Shown here: in pieces, positions 42,592 to 52,058 of the stretch
Numbering within the stretch: the stretch's first letter is position 1
How the letters are laid out: the number at the start of each line of letters is the position of its first letter
Assembly (NCBI GenBank): GCA_044341025.1
Contig: JBIISM010000002.1
Location: 124,001-188,000, forward strand
From: JABMMZ01 sp044341025
Lineage (GTDB): Bacteria > Bacteroidota > Bacteroidia > NS11-12g > UBA955
DNA length: 64,000 bases
Direction: 5' to 3'
Translations under genes and position numbers: made by a program
The notes under the pieces: generated by a model
Seen by the model: the letters and a program-made list of their open reading frames with translations, nothing else
What the model was told of the DNA's origin: nothing
Database searches by the model: none

Positions 42592-42978
42592 TTAAAATAA
42601 AGGTTGGTAAGGAATTTTAGCGTTTACGACAATGGCAGTTTGAAACCGACCCTTGATGCCGTCGTATAGTTTCATGCATTCGAATTTTGAGACGAACAAC
42701 CCGACATACACTTTGAAGTTTGGTTCATCCCAAACAACTTCACTGAAGTAGCGGTACTCTGCATCAAATTTTACTTTTACGCCTTCTGCGCGCGAACGGC
42801 TGTCGCCATTGAAGATTAAGATATGGTAACCTTTGGTTGTGGCATCTGGGTTTTTGCGTTGCGCTACACGAGAGGCCAATAAGCCATCCAAACCATCAGG
42901 TTTGCTTACCACAACTTGTGCTTGTGTTTGACTAAAATACAATAGACTTAAAAAGCCTAAAAACATTTTGATTTTCAT
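42592..42978 (-). CDS. Secreted SPOR-like protein
   Basis: The 128-residue product starts with a signal peptide (MKIKMFLGFLSLLYFSQTQAQ), then has a SPOR-like fold from ~50: GYHILIFNGDSRSRAE, VKFDAEYRYFSEVVWDEPNFKVYVG, and CMKLYDGIKGRFQTAIVVN. SPOR domains bind denuded glycan strands of septal peptidoglycan. The ATG at 42978 is chosen because it yields a clean signal peptide and lies 1 nt after the secA stop; a longer frame would begin inside secA. It is probably co-transcribed with secA. Confidence 0.82.
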   Translation of the reverse strand: MKIKMFLGFLSLLYFSQTQAQVVVSKPDGLDGLLASRVAQRKNPDATTKGYHILIFNGDSRSRAEGVKVKFDAEYRYFSEVVWDEPNFKVYVGLFVSKFECMKLYDGIKGRFQTAIVVNAKIPYQPLF

Positions 42979-42979
42979 A

Positions 42980-45900
42980 TTAGCGTTTCTTTTGTGAATC
43001 CCTCTCAATTTTACGTCTTTCAGCTCTGCTCATTCCACCTCTGTCCTCTGCATCTGCATTGCCCATCATGCCTTCTAATGGATTCGGCATACTGTTGTCT
43101 GAACTGCTTAGCTTCATTTTGCTCAAATCGGTCTTGGCAGGTTCTTTAGCTTTTTGAACACCTTTGTTGTCTTCTGCAGCAATTTGTGCTTTAAACAACA
43201 TCGATAATATTTTATCATTCATGCGACCAATCATGCTTTGGAACAATTTTACCGATTCGATTTTGTAAATCAACAACGGATCTTTTTGCTCAAATGTTGC
43301 ATTGTTAGCCGATTGTTTTAAATCATCCAATTCTCTTAGATGGTCTTTCCACTCATCATCCAAAGTTTCCAAACAAACATTCTTTTCGTATTCGACAGTT
43401 AAAGCTTCGCCTTCAGTCTGTATGCATTTCTTTAAGTTAATTGGAATGCCAAAATTCTTGATGCCATCAGAGAATGGAATCATCACAAATTCTACTTTGT
43501 CGCCTTCAGTGGTTTGAATTTTTTTCAAAACGGGCAAGGCTATTTCTCTTACTTGTTTTTGTCTGTTTTGGTAAGACTCAATTAAGTAATGGTATAAATT
43601 ATCGCCTAATTCTTCTGTTTTGCCAGACTTGAATTCATTTTCGTCAAACGGCAATTCAAGTGCAAATGACAAGGCCATTTCTAATGACAAGGCTTCATAA
43701 TCGTCGGCTTGTTTTGCCACATGGATTTTGTCATCACACCAGTCGGATAGCATGTTTTGAATGTCTAGTGCCAAGCGGTCTCCCAACAATGCGTTTTTAC
43801 GACGTTTGTAAACAACGGTTCTTTGTTTGTTCATCACGTCGTCATATTCAAGCAAACGCTTGCGCATTCCGAAGTTGTTTTGTTCCACTTTCTTCTGACT
43901 GCGTTCAATGGTTTTACTCATCATAGAATGCTGAATAACTTCCCCTTCTTTGTACCCAAATTTATCCATTAATTTAGAAGCTCTATCGCTACCAAATTTA
44001 CGCATCAAATCGTCTTCCAATGACACAAAGAACAATGACGATCCTGGATCACCTTGTCTACCTGCTCGACCTCTTAACTGTCTGTCAACACGTCGAGAAT
44101 CGTGGCGTTCTGTGCCAATAATGGCCAATCCACCCGCTTTTTTAACGTCTTCACCAATCTTGATGTCGGTTCCTCTACCGGCCATATTCGTAGCTATGGT
44201 TACAGCAGCTGGATTACCTGCTTCCGCAACAATTTCTGCTTCACGTTGGTTTTGTTTTGCGTTCAACACATTGTGTTTGATGTTGCGCAATTTTAACATC
44301 CTAGATAACAATTCCGAAATTTCAACCGAAGTGGTACCTACCAGAACTGGACGGCCTTCAGAAGTCATTTTAACCACTTCATCAATTACCGCATTGTATT
44401 TTTCGCGTTTGGTTTTGTAAATTTGGTCGTCGGTATCAATACGGGCAATTGCTTTGTTGGTTGGGATAACCACCACATCCAATTTATAAATTTCCCAGAA
44501 TTCACCGGCCTCAGTTTCCGCAGTACCAGTCATACCGGCTAACTTGTGGTACATTCTGAAATAGTTTTGAAGTGTAACCGTTGCAAAAGTTTGCGTTGCG
44601 GCTTCAACTTTTACATTTTCTTTTGCTTCTATCGCTTGGTGTAAGCCATCACTGTAACGGCGTCCTTCAAGCACACGACCAGTTTGCTCGTCTACAATTT
44701 TAACTTTTGCATCGGCAATAATGTATTCAATGTCTTTTTCAAATAAAGTATACGCCTTTAACAATTGGTTGATGGAGTGAATACGCTCTGATTTAACAGA
44801 GAAGTTGCGCATCAATTCACTTTTTTGTTTTGATTTTTCATCAGCAGAAATCTCTAATTTATCAATATCAGAAATCTCAGTTCCCACATCAGGAATAATA
44901 AAAAAGTCTTTTTCTTCGCCCGATTGGGTAATGGCCTCAATACCTTTCTCTGTTAATTCTACCTGATTGGTTTTCTCGTCAATTACAAAATACAAACCTG
45001 CATCAGCTTTATGCATTTCCTTTTGTTGGTCTTGCATGTAGTGGTTTTCAATTTTGGTTAACAAGGCTTTCATGCCCGGTTCGCCTAAAAGTTTGATGAT
45101 GGACTTGTTTTTAGGTAAACCTCTGTAAGCGCGCATCAATGCCAAGCCGCCTTGACCTTCTTTTTCTCCTGTATCACCTGCTTCAATTAGTTTTTTTGCT
45201 TCATTTAGGAAGCCGTTAACTGCTTTCTTTTGGGCATCAACCAGTTTTTCAATTCTTGGTTTTAAGCTTGTGTATTCTTGAATATCGCCTCTTGGTACAG
45301 GACCTGAAATAATTAATGGCGTTCTTGCATCGTCAATCAAAACTGAATCGACCTCATCGACCATTGCATAGTGGTGTTTGCGCTGCACCAATTCTTCAGG
45401 ACTGTGGGTCATATTGTCTCTCAAGTAATCGAAACCAAATTCGTTGTTGGTACCGTAAGTGATATCCGCCAAATAAGCTTTGCGTCTTTCGTCGCTGTTC
45501 GGTCGGTGGTAATCGATACAATCGACACTTAACCCGTGGAATTCGAAAACCGGGCCGTTCCATTCGCAGTCGCGACGTGCCAAATAATCATTTACCGTAA
45601 CAATGTGCACCCCTCTGCCTGCAAGCGCATTTAAGTAGGCTGGTAGGGTAGATACCAAAGTTTTACCTTCACCTGTACCCATTTCCGAAATTTTGCCTTG
45701 GTGCAAAACCATACCGCCAATTAACTGCACGTTGTAGTGCACCATATTCCACTTAACCAAACCACCTGCAGCAGTCCATTCGTTGGCATAGTATGCTTTG
45801 TCGCCAGTAATACGCACATTCGATTTTGATTTAGACAATTCAACATCAAAAGGCGTAGCTACAACTTCAATTGATTCATTTTCACTGAATCTTTTCGCCG

Positions 45901-46267
45901 TTTGCTTAACCACAGCAAAGGATTCAGGCAGAATTTCTAATAATATTTTTTCTAATTGAACATCCCTGTCTTTTTCAAGTTTTTCAATGTTTGAATAATG
46001 GTCGTCTTTTTCTATGACATCATCTGCTGTCAGTTTTTCAATTTCTGACTTAATGGCATCGATTTGTGCATCTATGTCGGCAAGGCCATCAACAATGCGT
46101 TGCTTGAGTTCAATGGTCTTGGCCCTAAGCTGATCGTGGGTTAGAGAATTGTATTCCTCGAACCATTCGTTCACCTTGTCAACAACGGGCAATAGCTGTT
46201 GCACATCTCTTTCGCTTTTGTTGCCACCAAATACCTTGGCTATACTTTTAATGAGGGAATTGAGCAT
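42980..46267 (-). CDS. secA: Preprotein translocase ATPase SecA
   Basis: SecA is the motor that pushes unfolded proteins through SecYEG. The 1095-residue protein is longer than E. coli SecA because of insertions typical of Bacteroidota (e.g. the coiled ~65-105 region and ~350-430). Motifs: EMGTGEGKTLV (Walker A, ~195-205), VDEVDSVLIDDARTP (DEVD box, ~318), ATNMAGRGTDIKIG, RQLRGRAGRQGDPGSS (motif VI). The C-terminal tail is basic (RAERRKIERDSQKKR) and lacks the Cys/His zinc finger of E. coli SecA. All T9SS cargo in this window depends on Sec for its first step. Confidence 0.97.
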   Translation of the reverse strand: MLNSLIKSIAKVFGGNKSERDVQQLLPVVDKVNEWFEEYNSLTHDQLRAKTIELKQRIVDGLADIDAQIDAIKSEIEKLTADDVIEKDDHYSNIEKLEKDRDVQLEKILLEILPESFAVVKQTAKRFSENESIEVVATPFDVELSKSKSNVRITGDKAYYANEWTAAGGLVKWNMVHYNVQLIGGMVLHQGKISEMGTGEGKTLVSTLPAYLNALAGRGVHIVTVNDYLARRDCEWNGPVFEFHGLSVDCIDYHRPNSDERRKAYLADITYGTNNEFGFDYLRDNMTHSPEELVQRKHHYAMVDEVDSVLIDDARTPLIISGPVPRGDIQEYTSLKPRIEKLVDAQKKAVNGFLNEAKKLIEAGDTGEKEGQGGLALMRAYRGLPKNKSIIKLLGEPGMKALLTKIENHYMQDQQKEMHKADAGLYFVIDEKTNQVELTEKGIEAITQSGEEKDFFIIPDVGTEISDIDKLEISADEKSKQKSELMRNFSVKSERIHSINQLLKAYTLFEKDIEYIIADAKVKIVDEQTGRVLEGRRYSDGLHQAIEAKENVKVEAATQTFATVTLQNYFRMYHKLAGMTGTAETEAGEFWEIYKLDVVVIPTNKAIARIDTDDQIYKTKREKYNAVIDEVVKMTSEGRPVLVGTTSVEISELLSRMLKLRNIKHNVLNAKQNQREAEIVAEAGNPAAVTIATNMAGRGTDIKIGEDVKKAGGLAIIGTERHDSRRVDRQLRGRAGRQGDPGSSLFFVSLEDDLMRKFGSDRASKLMDKFGYKEGEVIQHSMMSKTIERSQKKVEQNNFGMRKRLLEYDDVMNKQRTVVYKRRKNALLGDRLALDIQNMLSDWCDDKIHVAKQADDYEALSLEMALSFALELPFDENEFKSGKTEELGDNLYHYLIESYQNRQKQVREIALPVLKKIQTTEGDKVEFVMIPFSDGIKNFGIPINLKKCIQTEGEALTVEYEKNVCLETLDDEWKDHLRELDDLKQSANNATFEQKDPLLIYKIESVKLFQSMIGRMNDKILSMLFKAQIAAEDNKGVQKAKEPAKTDLSKMKLSSSDNSMPNPLEGMMGNADAEDRGGMSRAERRKIERDSQKKR

Positions 46268-46274
46268 AAAACTG

Positions 46275-46282
46275 CAAATATA
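46275..46282 (-). promoter_or_regulatory. -7 promoter element of secA
   Basis: TATATTTG on the minus strand is a perfect TAnnTTTG element ending 7 nt before the secA ATG at 46267. Confidence 0.55.
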
Positions 46283-46579
46283 TTATAAATTAGGGACTAA
46301 ATTCACCAGATTAGACCAAAGATTAGTCCAATTTATTGAGACTGACGAAATGGCGTTCCCTGTCGGGCGTCCCGAAAGCTTTCGGGATATTCGCTTCTTT
46401 GAAGCTCTGCAATGAATCTACTGCTGGGATCCCTAAGCTCGATATCCCGACTTTGATCCGGATCTAATACTAGAAGCCCTTAAACTAGGCGTTTAGACAT
46501 CTATTTTTGAATGTTATCAATAAATACTTGGCTCATGTGGCAAATTTATGTGGCTAATGTTTAATTATCAAATGCTTTC
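46283..46579. other. Intergenic region with palindromes, no gene seen
   Basis: No supportable gene lies here. It holds the 16-bp perfect palindrome CCCGAAAGCTTTCGGG (46371-46386) and a longer-range inverted repeat, TCGGGATAT near 46382 with ATATCCCGA near 46442, i.e. about 50 nt apart. Base composition in this part is richer in G+C than the flanking coding DNA. It may be a remnant of an extragenic palindromic element; no T-run makes it look like a simple terminator. Confidence 0.55.
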
Positions 46580-48565
46580 TTAGAAATTACTTGGCAAGCC
46601 GCAAGTTTTGTCTTCACAACGGTAAACAAAATTTTCTCCTTTATATTCTTTTCCTCTAAAAAGGGGTATCTCAGTATTCGTTCCAACATAGCCAAATACC
46701 ATATTGGGATCTGTTTTTATAGAATCATAATTGGGGTCTTTCATGGCAGAAGATTCAGATGAAATGATATGCTGTATGCAGGGGCTTTCGGCGCGCAAAC
46801 ACAGAGCAGCCCAATGGCTATACCAAGGCCCCGATTTCTGCAATAATTCTGATACGCCACGCAACATTTCTACTGATATTAAGCGCCAATCTTCGCGGTC
46901 GAAATACCAAGAAAGTGTAAATAAATTATGTGCCATGATGCTGTTTCCACTGCTGATAACATCGTCGTTGATGTCAAATTTTTCAGCAATTAAATTATTG
47001 GTTTCCGTAAAAGCAAAATAGCGTTTTTCTTCACGGTAAAATAAGTGGATACATTGTTCTGTAAGAGCCTTTGCTTTTAACAAATATTTTTCATCTAAAC
47101 TTGCTTGATAAAGTGAAAGTAAGCCTTCGATATTTGTGGCGTAATCTTCTAAGAACCCATCAATTTTTGCCGCGCCGTTTTTTGAAATTCTTTTTAGTTT
47201 GCCATCTATGTAAAATGCTTTATTTATACTTGATTCCAATTCAATGGCTTCTTCAAGCAGTTCTGAATTGTTGAAGTATAAGGCAGCATCGGCAATGGCT
47301 TTGAGTTGTAAATTGTTCCAAGCACTGATGCATTTGTCGTCGAGCCCAGGCGCAATACGGGCACTTCGGTAGTAGTACAATTGGGCCAAATTGTTTTCAA
47401 TTGTTTCTTTAAAAACGCTTTCCTCAATGTCGAAATCTACGGCAGCTTCTTCCAAACTTTTTATGGGATACAGTATGTTTCTTCCATGTTCCCAGTTGCC
47501 AGTTTCACTGCATTGAAAATACGTGCAAAACACTGTGTGATTATCGCCTAAAATTTCTTTTAATTCTTCAAAAATATAGGTGTAATACAAGCCTTCAACG
47601 CCCTCTGAATCGGCATCTAAAGCCGATTGGTAAATACCTTCTTGGGTTTTCCATTCCTTTTTGCAAAAGTGCAAACAATCTAAAGCGATTTTTTTATAAA
47701 AAGGATTTTCACTCAAGGCAAATGCGTAGGCGTATACCGAAATTAATTGGGCATTGTCGTACAGCATTTTTTCAAAGTGGGGCGCAAACCATTTTTGGTC
47801 GACCGAATACCTCGAAAATCCTCCAGCCACCGCATCGTATATGCCGCCTAAGGCCATTTGTTTTAAAGTAAATAAAGCCATTTCTTTGGCTTCGTTTTTA
47901 TTGTAAACTTTTCCGTATTTAAGTAAAAATTGCCAGTTGGACGGCAAAGGGAATTTGGGTGCCCGTTTGCTGCCACCATAGACGCCATCAAACTGGGCTT
48001 TAAAACTTTCGAAAACCAATGGGCTTAATTTTTCGCTTTCATTTCTTGCCGATTTTATAATGGGCGGCAGAGATAGGTTTTTAATGCCATGGCTTAATTT
48101 TTCGGCATACTCATAAGCAGCACTTTCTTTGTTCAACCATAAATTGTAAATGCTGTTTAGTATCTCTTGCCATTGTGCTTTTGGTGCATAGGTCATGGCG
48201 TGAATGGGTCTTTTGTCTGGCAGCGTAAAGGCATTCAATGGCCAGCCGCCACTGCCGTTTATCAATTGACAAGCATCCATATAAATTTGGTCTACATCTG
48301 GCAATTCTTCGCGGTCTATTTTAATGCAAACAAAATATTTGTTCATTAAGTCTGCGGTTTCTTGGTCTTCAAAACTTTCGTGCGCCATCACATGACACCA
48401 ATGGCAAGCGCTGTAGCCAATGCTAATGAGCATGGGTTTGTTTTCGCGCTCGGCCAGAGCAAATGCTTCTTCTCCCCATTCGTGCCAATCGACTGGATTG
48501 TAGGCGTGTTGCATGAGGTATGGACTCAATGAATGTATGAGTCTGTTTGCTGTTTTATTTTCCAA
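46580..48565 (-). CDS. YyaL-type thioredoxin-domain protein (DUF255)
   Basis: This 661-residue protein has an N-terminal thioredoxin-fold (DUF255) domain (~1-160) beginning NRLIHSLSPYLMQHAYNPVDW, with a CxxC in SACHWCHVMAHESFED and INGSGGWPLNAF, and a C-terminal (alpha/alpha)6-like glycosidase-type domain (~200-650; GGIYDAVAGGFSRYSVDQKWFAPHFEKMLYDNAQL). It matches the YyaL/spermatogenesis-associated protein 20 family, of poorly known function. The TTG at 48565 is chosen: it gives the family N-terminus and avoids the overlap with the divergent gene at 48595 that a start at 48628 would cause. Confidence 0.88.
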   Translation of the reverse strand: MENKTANRLIHSLSPYLMQHAYNPVDWHEWGEEAFALAERENKPMLISIGYSACHWCHVMAHESFEDQETADLMNKYFVCIKIDREELPDVDQIYMDACQLINGSGGWPLNAFTLPDKRPIHAMTYAPKAQWQEILNSIYNLWLNKESAAYEYAEKLSHGIKNLSLPPIIKSARNESEKLSPLVFESFKAQFDGVYGGSKRAPKFPLPSNWQFLLKYGKVYNKNEAKEMALFTLKQMALGGIYDAVAGGFSRYSVDQKWFAPHFEKMLYDNAQLISVYAYAFALSENPFYKKIALDCLHFCKKEWKTQEGIYQSALDADSEGVEGLYYTYIFEELKEILGDNHTVFCTYFQCSETGNWEHGRNILYPIKSLEEAAVDFDIEESVFKETIENNLAQLYYYRSARIAPGLDDKCISAWNNLQLKAIADAALYFNNSELLEEAIELESSINKAFYIDGKLKRISKNGAAKIDGFLEDYATNIEGLLSLYQASLDEKYLLKAKALTEQCIHLFYREEKRYFAFTETNNLIAEKFDINDDVISSGNSIMAHNLFTLSWYFDREDWRLISVEMLRGVSELLQKSGPWYSHWAALCLRAESPCIQHIISSESSAMKDPNYDSIKTDPNMVFGYVGTNTEIPLFRGKEYKGENFVYRCEDKTCGLPSNF

Positions 48566-48594
48566 AATAAAGTTGTAGTTTCGAAGTTCTTTCC

Positions 48595-49152
48595 ATGCAA
48601 AAGTACCTGATTTTATTTTTTGTCTCAATCTTTTTTATAAACCTACAAGCCCAAGAGGAATTGGATTCCAATGGTCAAAGAGAAGATGCGCGTTTAAAAG
48701 ATTTAATTTGGATTAAAGACACCGCCTTTGGTGTTTTTAAAACCAGACGCTTCACCAATTTTAAAGTGATGTTTCCATCTTATAAAACCTATAGACGTTT
48801 TATTGATACCTCCAAAGCTGGTGCCCAAAGTGATGTAACGCAATATGCCATGTACAATAATTTTTGGAACAGCTTGCGCATACAATATGTGAAGTTTGGG
48901 AAGAAGTCAGACAAGGCTGGAATAGAATGGGCCAAAACCAAGCTCGATTCATTTTGGATAGATACAGGTGGAATAGGTTACAATGAATATGCCTATGTGC
49001 ATTGGATTGTTAAATACGATGGGAAACGGAAATACCATTTATCAGCTTTGTATTTAAAAATGAAAAACAAATGGTATTTAATGGATGAACTGACCTTTGT
49101 GGGTTTGGTGGTTCAGAAAAAAAGAAAAAAACTTAAGCGAAAAGACGATTAG
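48595..49152 (+). CDS. Secreted protein, unknown
   Basis: The 185-residue product has a clear signal peptide (MQKYLILFFVSIFFINLQAQ) and a mature region rich in aromatic and basic residues (FKTRRFTNFKVMFPSYKTYRRF, YHLSALYLKMKNKWYLMDELTFVGL), ending in a very basic tail (KKRKKLKRKDD). No family is recognised. It lies 2 nt upstream of tex, with which it is probably co-transcribed, and faces the YyaL-type gene with about 29 nt between starts. Confidence 0.75.
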   Translation: MQKYLILFFVSIFFINLQAQEELDSNGQREDARLKDLIWIKDTAFGVFKTRRFTNFKVMFPSYKTYRRFIDTSKAGAQSDVTQYAMYNNFWNSLRIQYVKFGKKSDKAGIEWAKTKLDSFWIDTGGIGYNEYAYVHWIVKYDGKRKYHLSALYLKMKNKWYLMDELTFVGLVVQKKRKKLKRKDD

Positions 49153-49154
49153 AT

Positions 49155-51266
49155 ATGTTGGATAAAGTACAGTATATAAAGAGAGAGACGGGCCTGACAG
49201 AAAGAGCCATTCAGGCAGTGATGAAATTGCATTCAGAGGGAGCGAGTGTGGCTTTTATGGCGCGTTACAGAAAAGACCAAACGGGCAATTTGGATGAGGT
49301 GCACATTATGGACATCATCCGTTTGGATGAGGCATTTGAAGAGTTAACGAAACGCAAAGAGTTTGTTTTAGAGTCTATTAAATCGCAAGAAAAATTGACT
49401 CCAGAATTGCATCAAAAAATCAATGCATGTATGGACAAAGATGTCTTGGAAGATTTGTATTTGCCTTACAAACAAAGAAAGAAAACCAGGGCAGATGTGG
49501 CCAAAGAAAAAGGCCTAGAGCCCTTGGCGAAAATTTTATTGGCGCAGCGCGAAAGAGATGTCGATTCCATCGCGGTTCGTTATTTGAATGATGCGGTTAA
49601 AAACACAGATGAAGCCATAGATGGTGCGACAGACATTGTTGCTCAATGGATTGCCGACGATGCAGAAACAAGAACCATATTAAGGCAAGTGTTCGAACAA
49701 CAATCTATTATTGAATGTAAAGTTGCAAAAGGCAAGGAAGCCGCAGGGGAGAAGTACCGCGATTATTTTGCCTATACCGAGAAAGCCAGCAACGCCGCCT
49801 CTCACAGACTTATGGCCATTATGCGTGCTGAAGATGAAGGCATATTAAAATTGAGTGTTGAACCTGATGGGCAAAGGACTTTAGAGACGTTAGACCGCAA
49901 ATGGATACGCCGCGATACTGCTTGTGAAGACATAATGTTGGATGCCACCAAGGATGCCTACAAGCGTTTGCTTTTGCCTTCTTTGGAAAATGAATTAAAA
50001 CAAAAATTGTTTGAAAAAGCTGAAGAGGAAGCCATTCGTGTTTTCACTGGTAATTTGCAACAACTCTTATTGTCGTCGCCACTTGGAAGCAAGCGTGTAT
50101 TGGCTATAGATCCGGGTATTCGCACAGGTTGTAAAACGGTATGTCTAAACGAAAATGGAAACCTATTGCACCAAACGGTTTTGTATTTTAATTCAAGTTC
50201 TGATAAAGACCGCTCCGTTCAAGTCTTGCACCAATTGATGTCCGAATTTTTATGCGAGGCGGTGGCTGTTGGAAATGGAACGGCTGGAAGAGAAACGGCC
50301 GATTTTGTTCGCAGCCATTTAAAATCAGTGCCCGTGTTTTTGGTCAATGAAGATGGGGCATCGGTGTATTCTGTTTCTGAAATTGCCCGTAAAGAATTTC
50401 CGGATCAAGATGTTACCGTTAAAGGTGCGGTGAGTATTGGCAGACGCTTGATGGACCCATTGGCGGAATTGGTAAAGATAGATGCCAAGAGCATTGGAGT
50501 TGGGCAATACCAGCACGATGTTAATCAAAATAAATTAAAAAAATCGTTGGAAGAAACGGTGGTTAGTTGTGTAAACAAAGTGGGGGTTAACCTCAATACT
50601 GCGGGTGAAGAATTGTTGAAATACGTGTCTGGTTTAGGACCCGTTTTAGCAAAAAATATCGTGCAATTTAGAAATGAGAATGGCGAGTTCAGTTCTCGAG
50701 CCGACTTGAAAAAAGTGCCGCGTTTGGGTGACAAAGCTTTTGAACAATGCGCAGGATTTTTAAGGGTCCCTAATTCAAAACAAAAATTAGACAATTCAGC
50801 AGTGCATCCCGAGCAATATCCTGCGGTGAAGCAAATGGCAAAATTGGCGGGCATGGAGGTCGACGACTTGTTAGGCAATCCACAAGCGATAATGAAATTG
50901 CAAAGCATGCAGAATATCAAAGAGCAGGTGGGTGAATTTACCTTCAACGATATGCTTAAAGAGTTGGAGAAGCCGGGACTTGATCCGCGCGAATCATTGG
51001 AAAATGAAACCTTCGACGACAAAATCCGGAAAATGGAAGATTTGGAAATTGGCATGATCATAAAAGGGGTTATTAGCAACATCACCAACTTTGGAGCCTT
51101 TGTAGATATTGGCATAAAAGAAAATGGATTGTTGCATATTTCTGAAATGTCAAAAACCTTTATTAAAAGTCCAAACGAAGTGGTGAAGCTTAACCAACAC
51201 ATGAGTTTTAAAGTGAAAGAAATTGATATGCCAAGAAAACGTATTTCTTTGACGCTGAAGTTTTAA
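49155..51266 (+). CDS. tex: Tex family S1 RNA-binding protein
   Basis: Tex proteins are conserved cytoplasmic nucleic-acid-binding factors related to eukaryotic Spt6. The 703-residue product shows the Tex N-terminal region (TGLTERAIQAVMKLHSEGASVAFMARYRKDQTGNLDE), a YqgF-like RNase H fold (RVLAIDPGIRTGCKTVCLNENG, ~315), helix-hairpin-helix repeats (NTAGEELLKYVSGLGPVLAKNIVQFRNENG, ~480-545) and a C-terminal S1 domain (GMIIKGVISNITNFGAFVDIGIKENGLLHISEM, ~630-700). It is slightly shorter than E. coli Tex (YhgF). Co-directional with the upstream secreted protein gene. Confidence 0.95.
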   Translation: MLDKVQYIKRETGLTERAIQAVMKLHSEGASVAFMARYRKDQTGNLDEVHIMDIIRLDEAFEELTKRKEFVLESIKSQEKLTPELHQKINACMDKDVLEDLYLPYKQRKKTRADVAKEKGLEPLAKILLAQRERDVDSIAVRYLNDAVKNTDEAIDGATDIVAQWIADDAETRTILRQVFEQQSIIECKVAKGKEAAGEKYRDYFAYTEKASNAASHRLMAIMRAEDEGILKLSVEPDGQRTLETLDRKWIRRDTACEDIMLDATKDAYKRLLLPSLENELKQKLFEKAEEEAIRVFTGNLQQLLLSSPLGSKRVLAIDPGIRTGCKTVCLNENGNLLHQTVLYFNSSSDKDRSVQVLHQLMSEFLCEAVAVGNGTAGRETADFVRSHLKSVPVFLVNEDGASVYSVSEIARKEFPDQDVTVKGAVSIGRRLMDPLAELVKIDAKSIGVGQYQHDVNQNKLKKSLEETVVSCVNKVGVNLNTAGEELLKYVSGLGPVLAKNIVQFRNENGEFSSRADLKKVPRLGDKAFEQCAGFLRVPNSKQKLDNSAVHPEQYPAVKQMAKLAGMEVDDLLGNPQAIMKLQSMQNIKEQVGEFTFNDMLKELEKPGLDPRESLENETFDDKIRKMEDLEIGMIIKGVISNITNFGAFVDIGIKENGLLHISEMSKTFIKSPNEVVKLNQHMSFKVKEIDMPRKRISLTLKF

Positions 51267-51268
51267 AC

Positions 51269-51305
51269 AAATTCAATTGTAAAAGAAGATTCTTTACTTG
51301 AATTT
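51269..51305 (+). terminator. Hairpin after tex, possible terminator
   Basis: AAATTCAA (51269-51276) pairs with TTGAATTT (51298-51305), with partial pairing inside. No uninterrupted T-run follows directly, so termination here is only possible. Confidence 0.35.
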
Positions 51306-51368
51306 TCAATTTCAAACAGACCCATTTTTTTGAAACATTTTAGGTCCTTTTTTGTTTAAAAGGATAAG

Positions 51369-52037
51369 ATGGCTACAAAAAATCCTAAGACCGCTAAGAA
51401 TATTGCAGACAAAATTGTTGATGCGTATATTGATTATGTGTTAACAGAACAGAAAGAACCTGCATCTATCTATGCATTTGCAAAGCATTTGGGCATAGAA
51501 GAATCTGAATTTTATCAGTACTACAATCACTTTTCAGACATTGAGTCTGGACTTTGGAAGGATGCAGTGAACTCTACCATTAAAAGTTTAAAAGAATCTG
51601 CGGAGTTTTCAACCTATACCGCCCGCGAAAAAGTATTGGGCTTCTTTTATACCTTTATTGAGGTATTAAACAAACGCCGCAGTTTTTATGTCTACAGTTT
51701 GGGTAACAACAAAATGCATTTTAAAACACCTGAAGGCATTAAAATGCCAATTATGGATTTTGCCAAAGAGGTGATACAAGAAGGCTTGGCAGGCAAAGAA
51801 TTGGAAGAACGCAAATTCTTAAGTGACCGTTACCATGAGGCCGTTTGGTTGAATGCTTTATTTATTTTAAAATTTTGGATAGAAGACAAAAGCCAAGGTT
51901 TTGAAAAGACGGATGCAGCCATCGAAAAATCGGTCAATTTGATGATAGAATTAATGGGCAAAAGTGCTTTAGACAGCATGTTGGATTTGGGTAAATTTTT
52001 ATTTCAAAACGGCATGAAATCACCTTTTAAAATGTAA
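51369..52037 (+). CDS. TetR family transcriptional regulator
   Basis: The 222-residue product has the TetR layout: an N-terminal DNA-binding domain (AKNIADKIVDAYIDYVLTEQ, with helix-turn-helix YAFAKHLGIEESEFYQYYNHFSDIE, ~35-65) and a helical ligand-binding/dimer domain (~75-215). In TetR proteins the N-terminal helices bind DNA and ligand binding releases it. It sits 21 nt upstream of an ABC1-kinase gene, a pairing that suggests it regulates that kinase or shares its effector; no operator was found by inspection. Confidence 0.88.
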   Translation: MATKNPKTAKNIADKIVDAYIDYVLTEQKEPASIYAFAKHLGIEESEFYQYYNHFSDIESGLWKDAVNSTIKSLKESAEFSTYTAREKVLGFFYTFIEVLNKRRSFYVYSLGNNKMHFKTPEGIKMPIMDFAKEVIQEGLAGKELEERKFLSDRYHEAVWLNALFILKFWIEDKSQGFEKTDAAIEKSVNLMIELMGKSALDSMLDLGKFLFQNGMKSPFKM

Positions 52038-52058
52038 GTTTTTACTTGCATCAAAACT

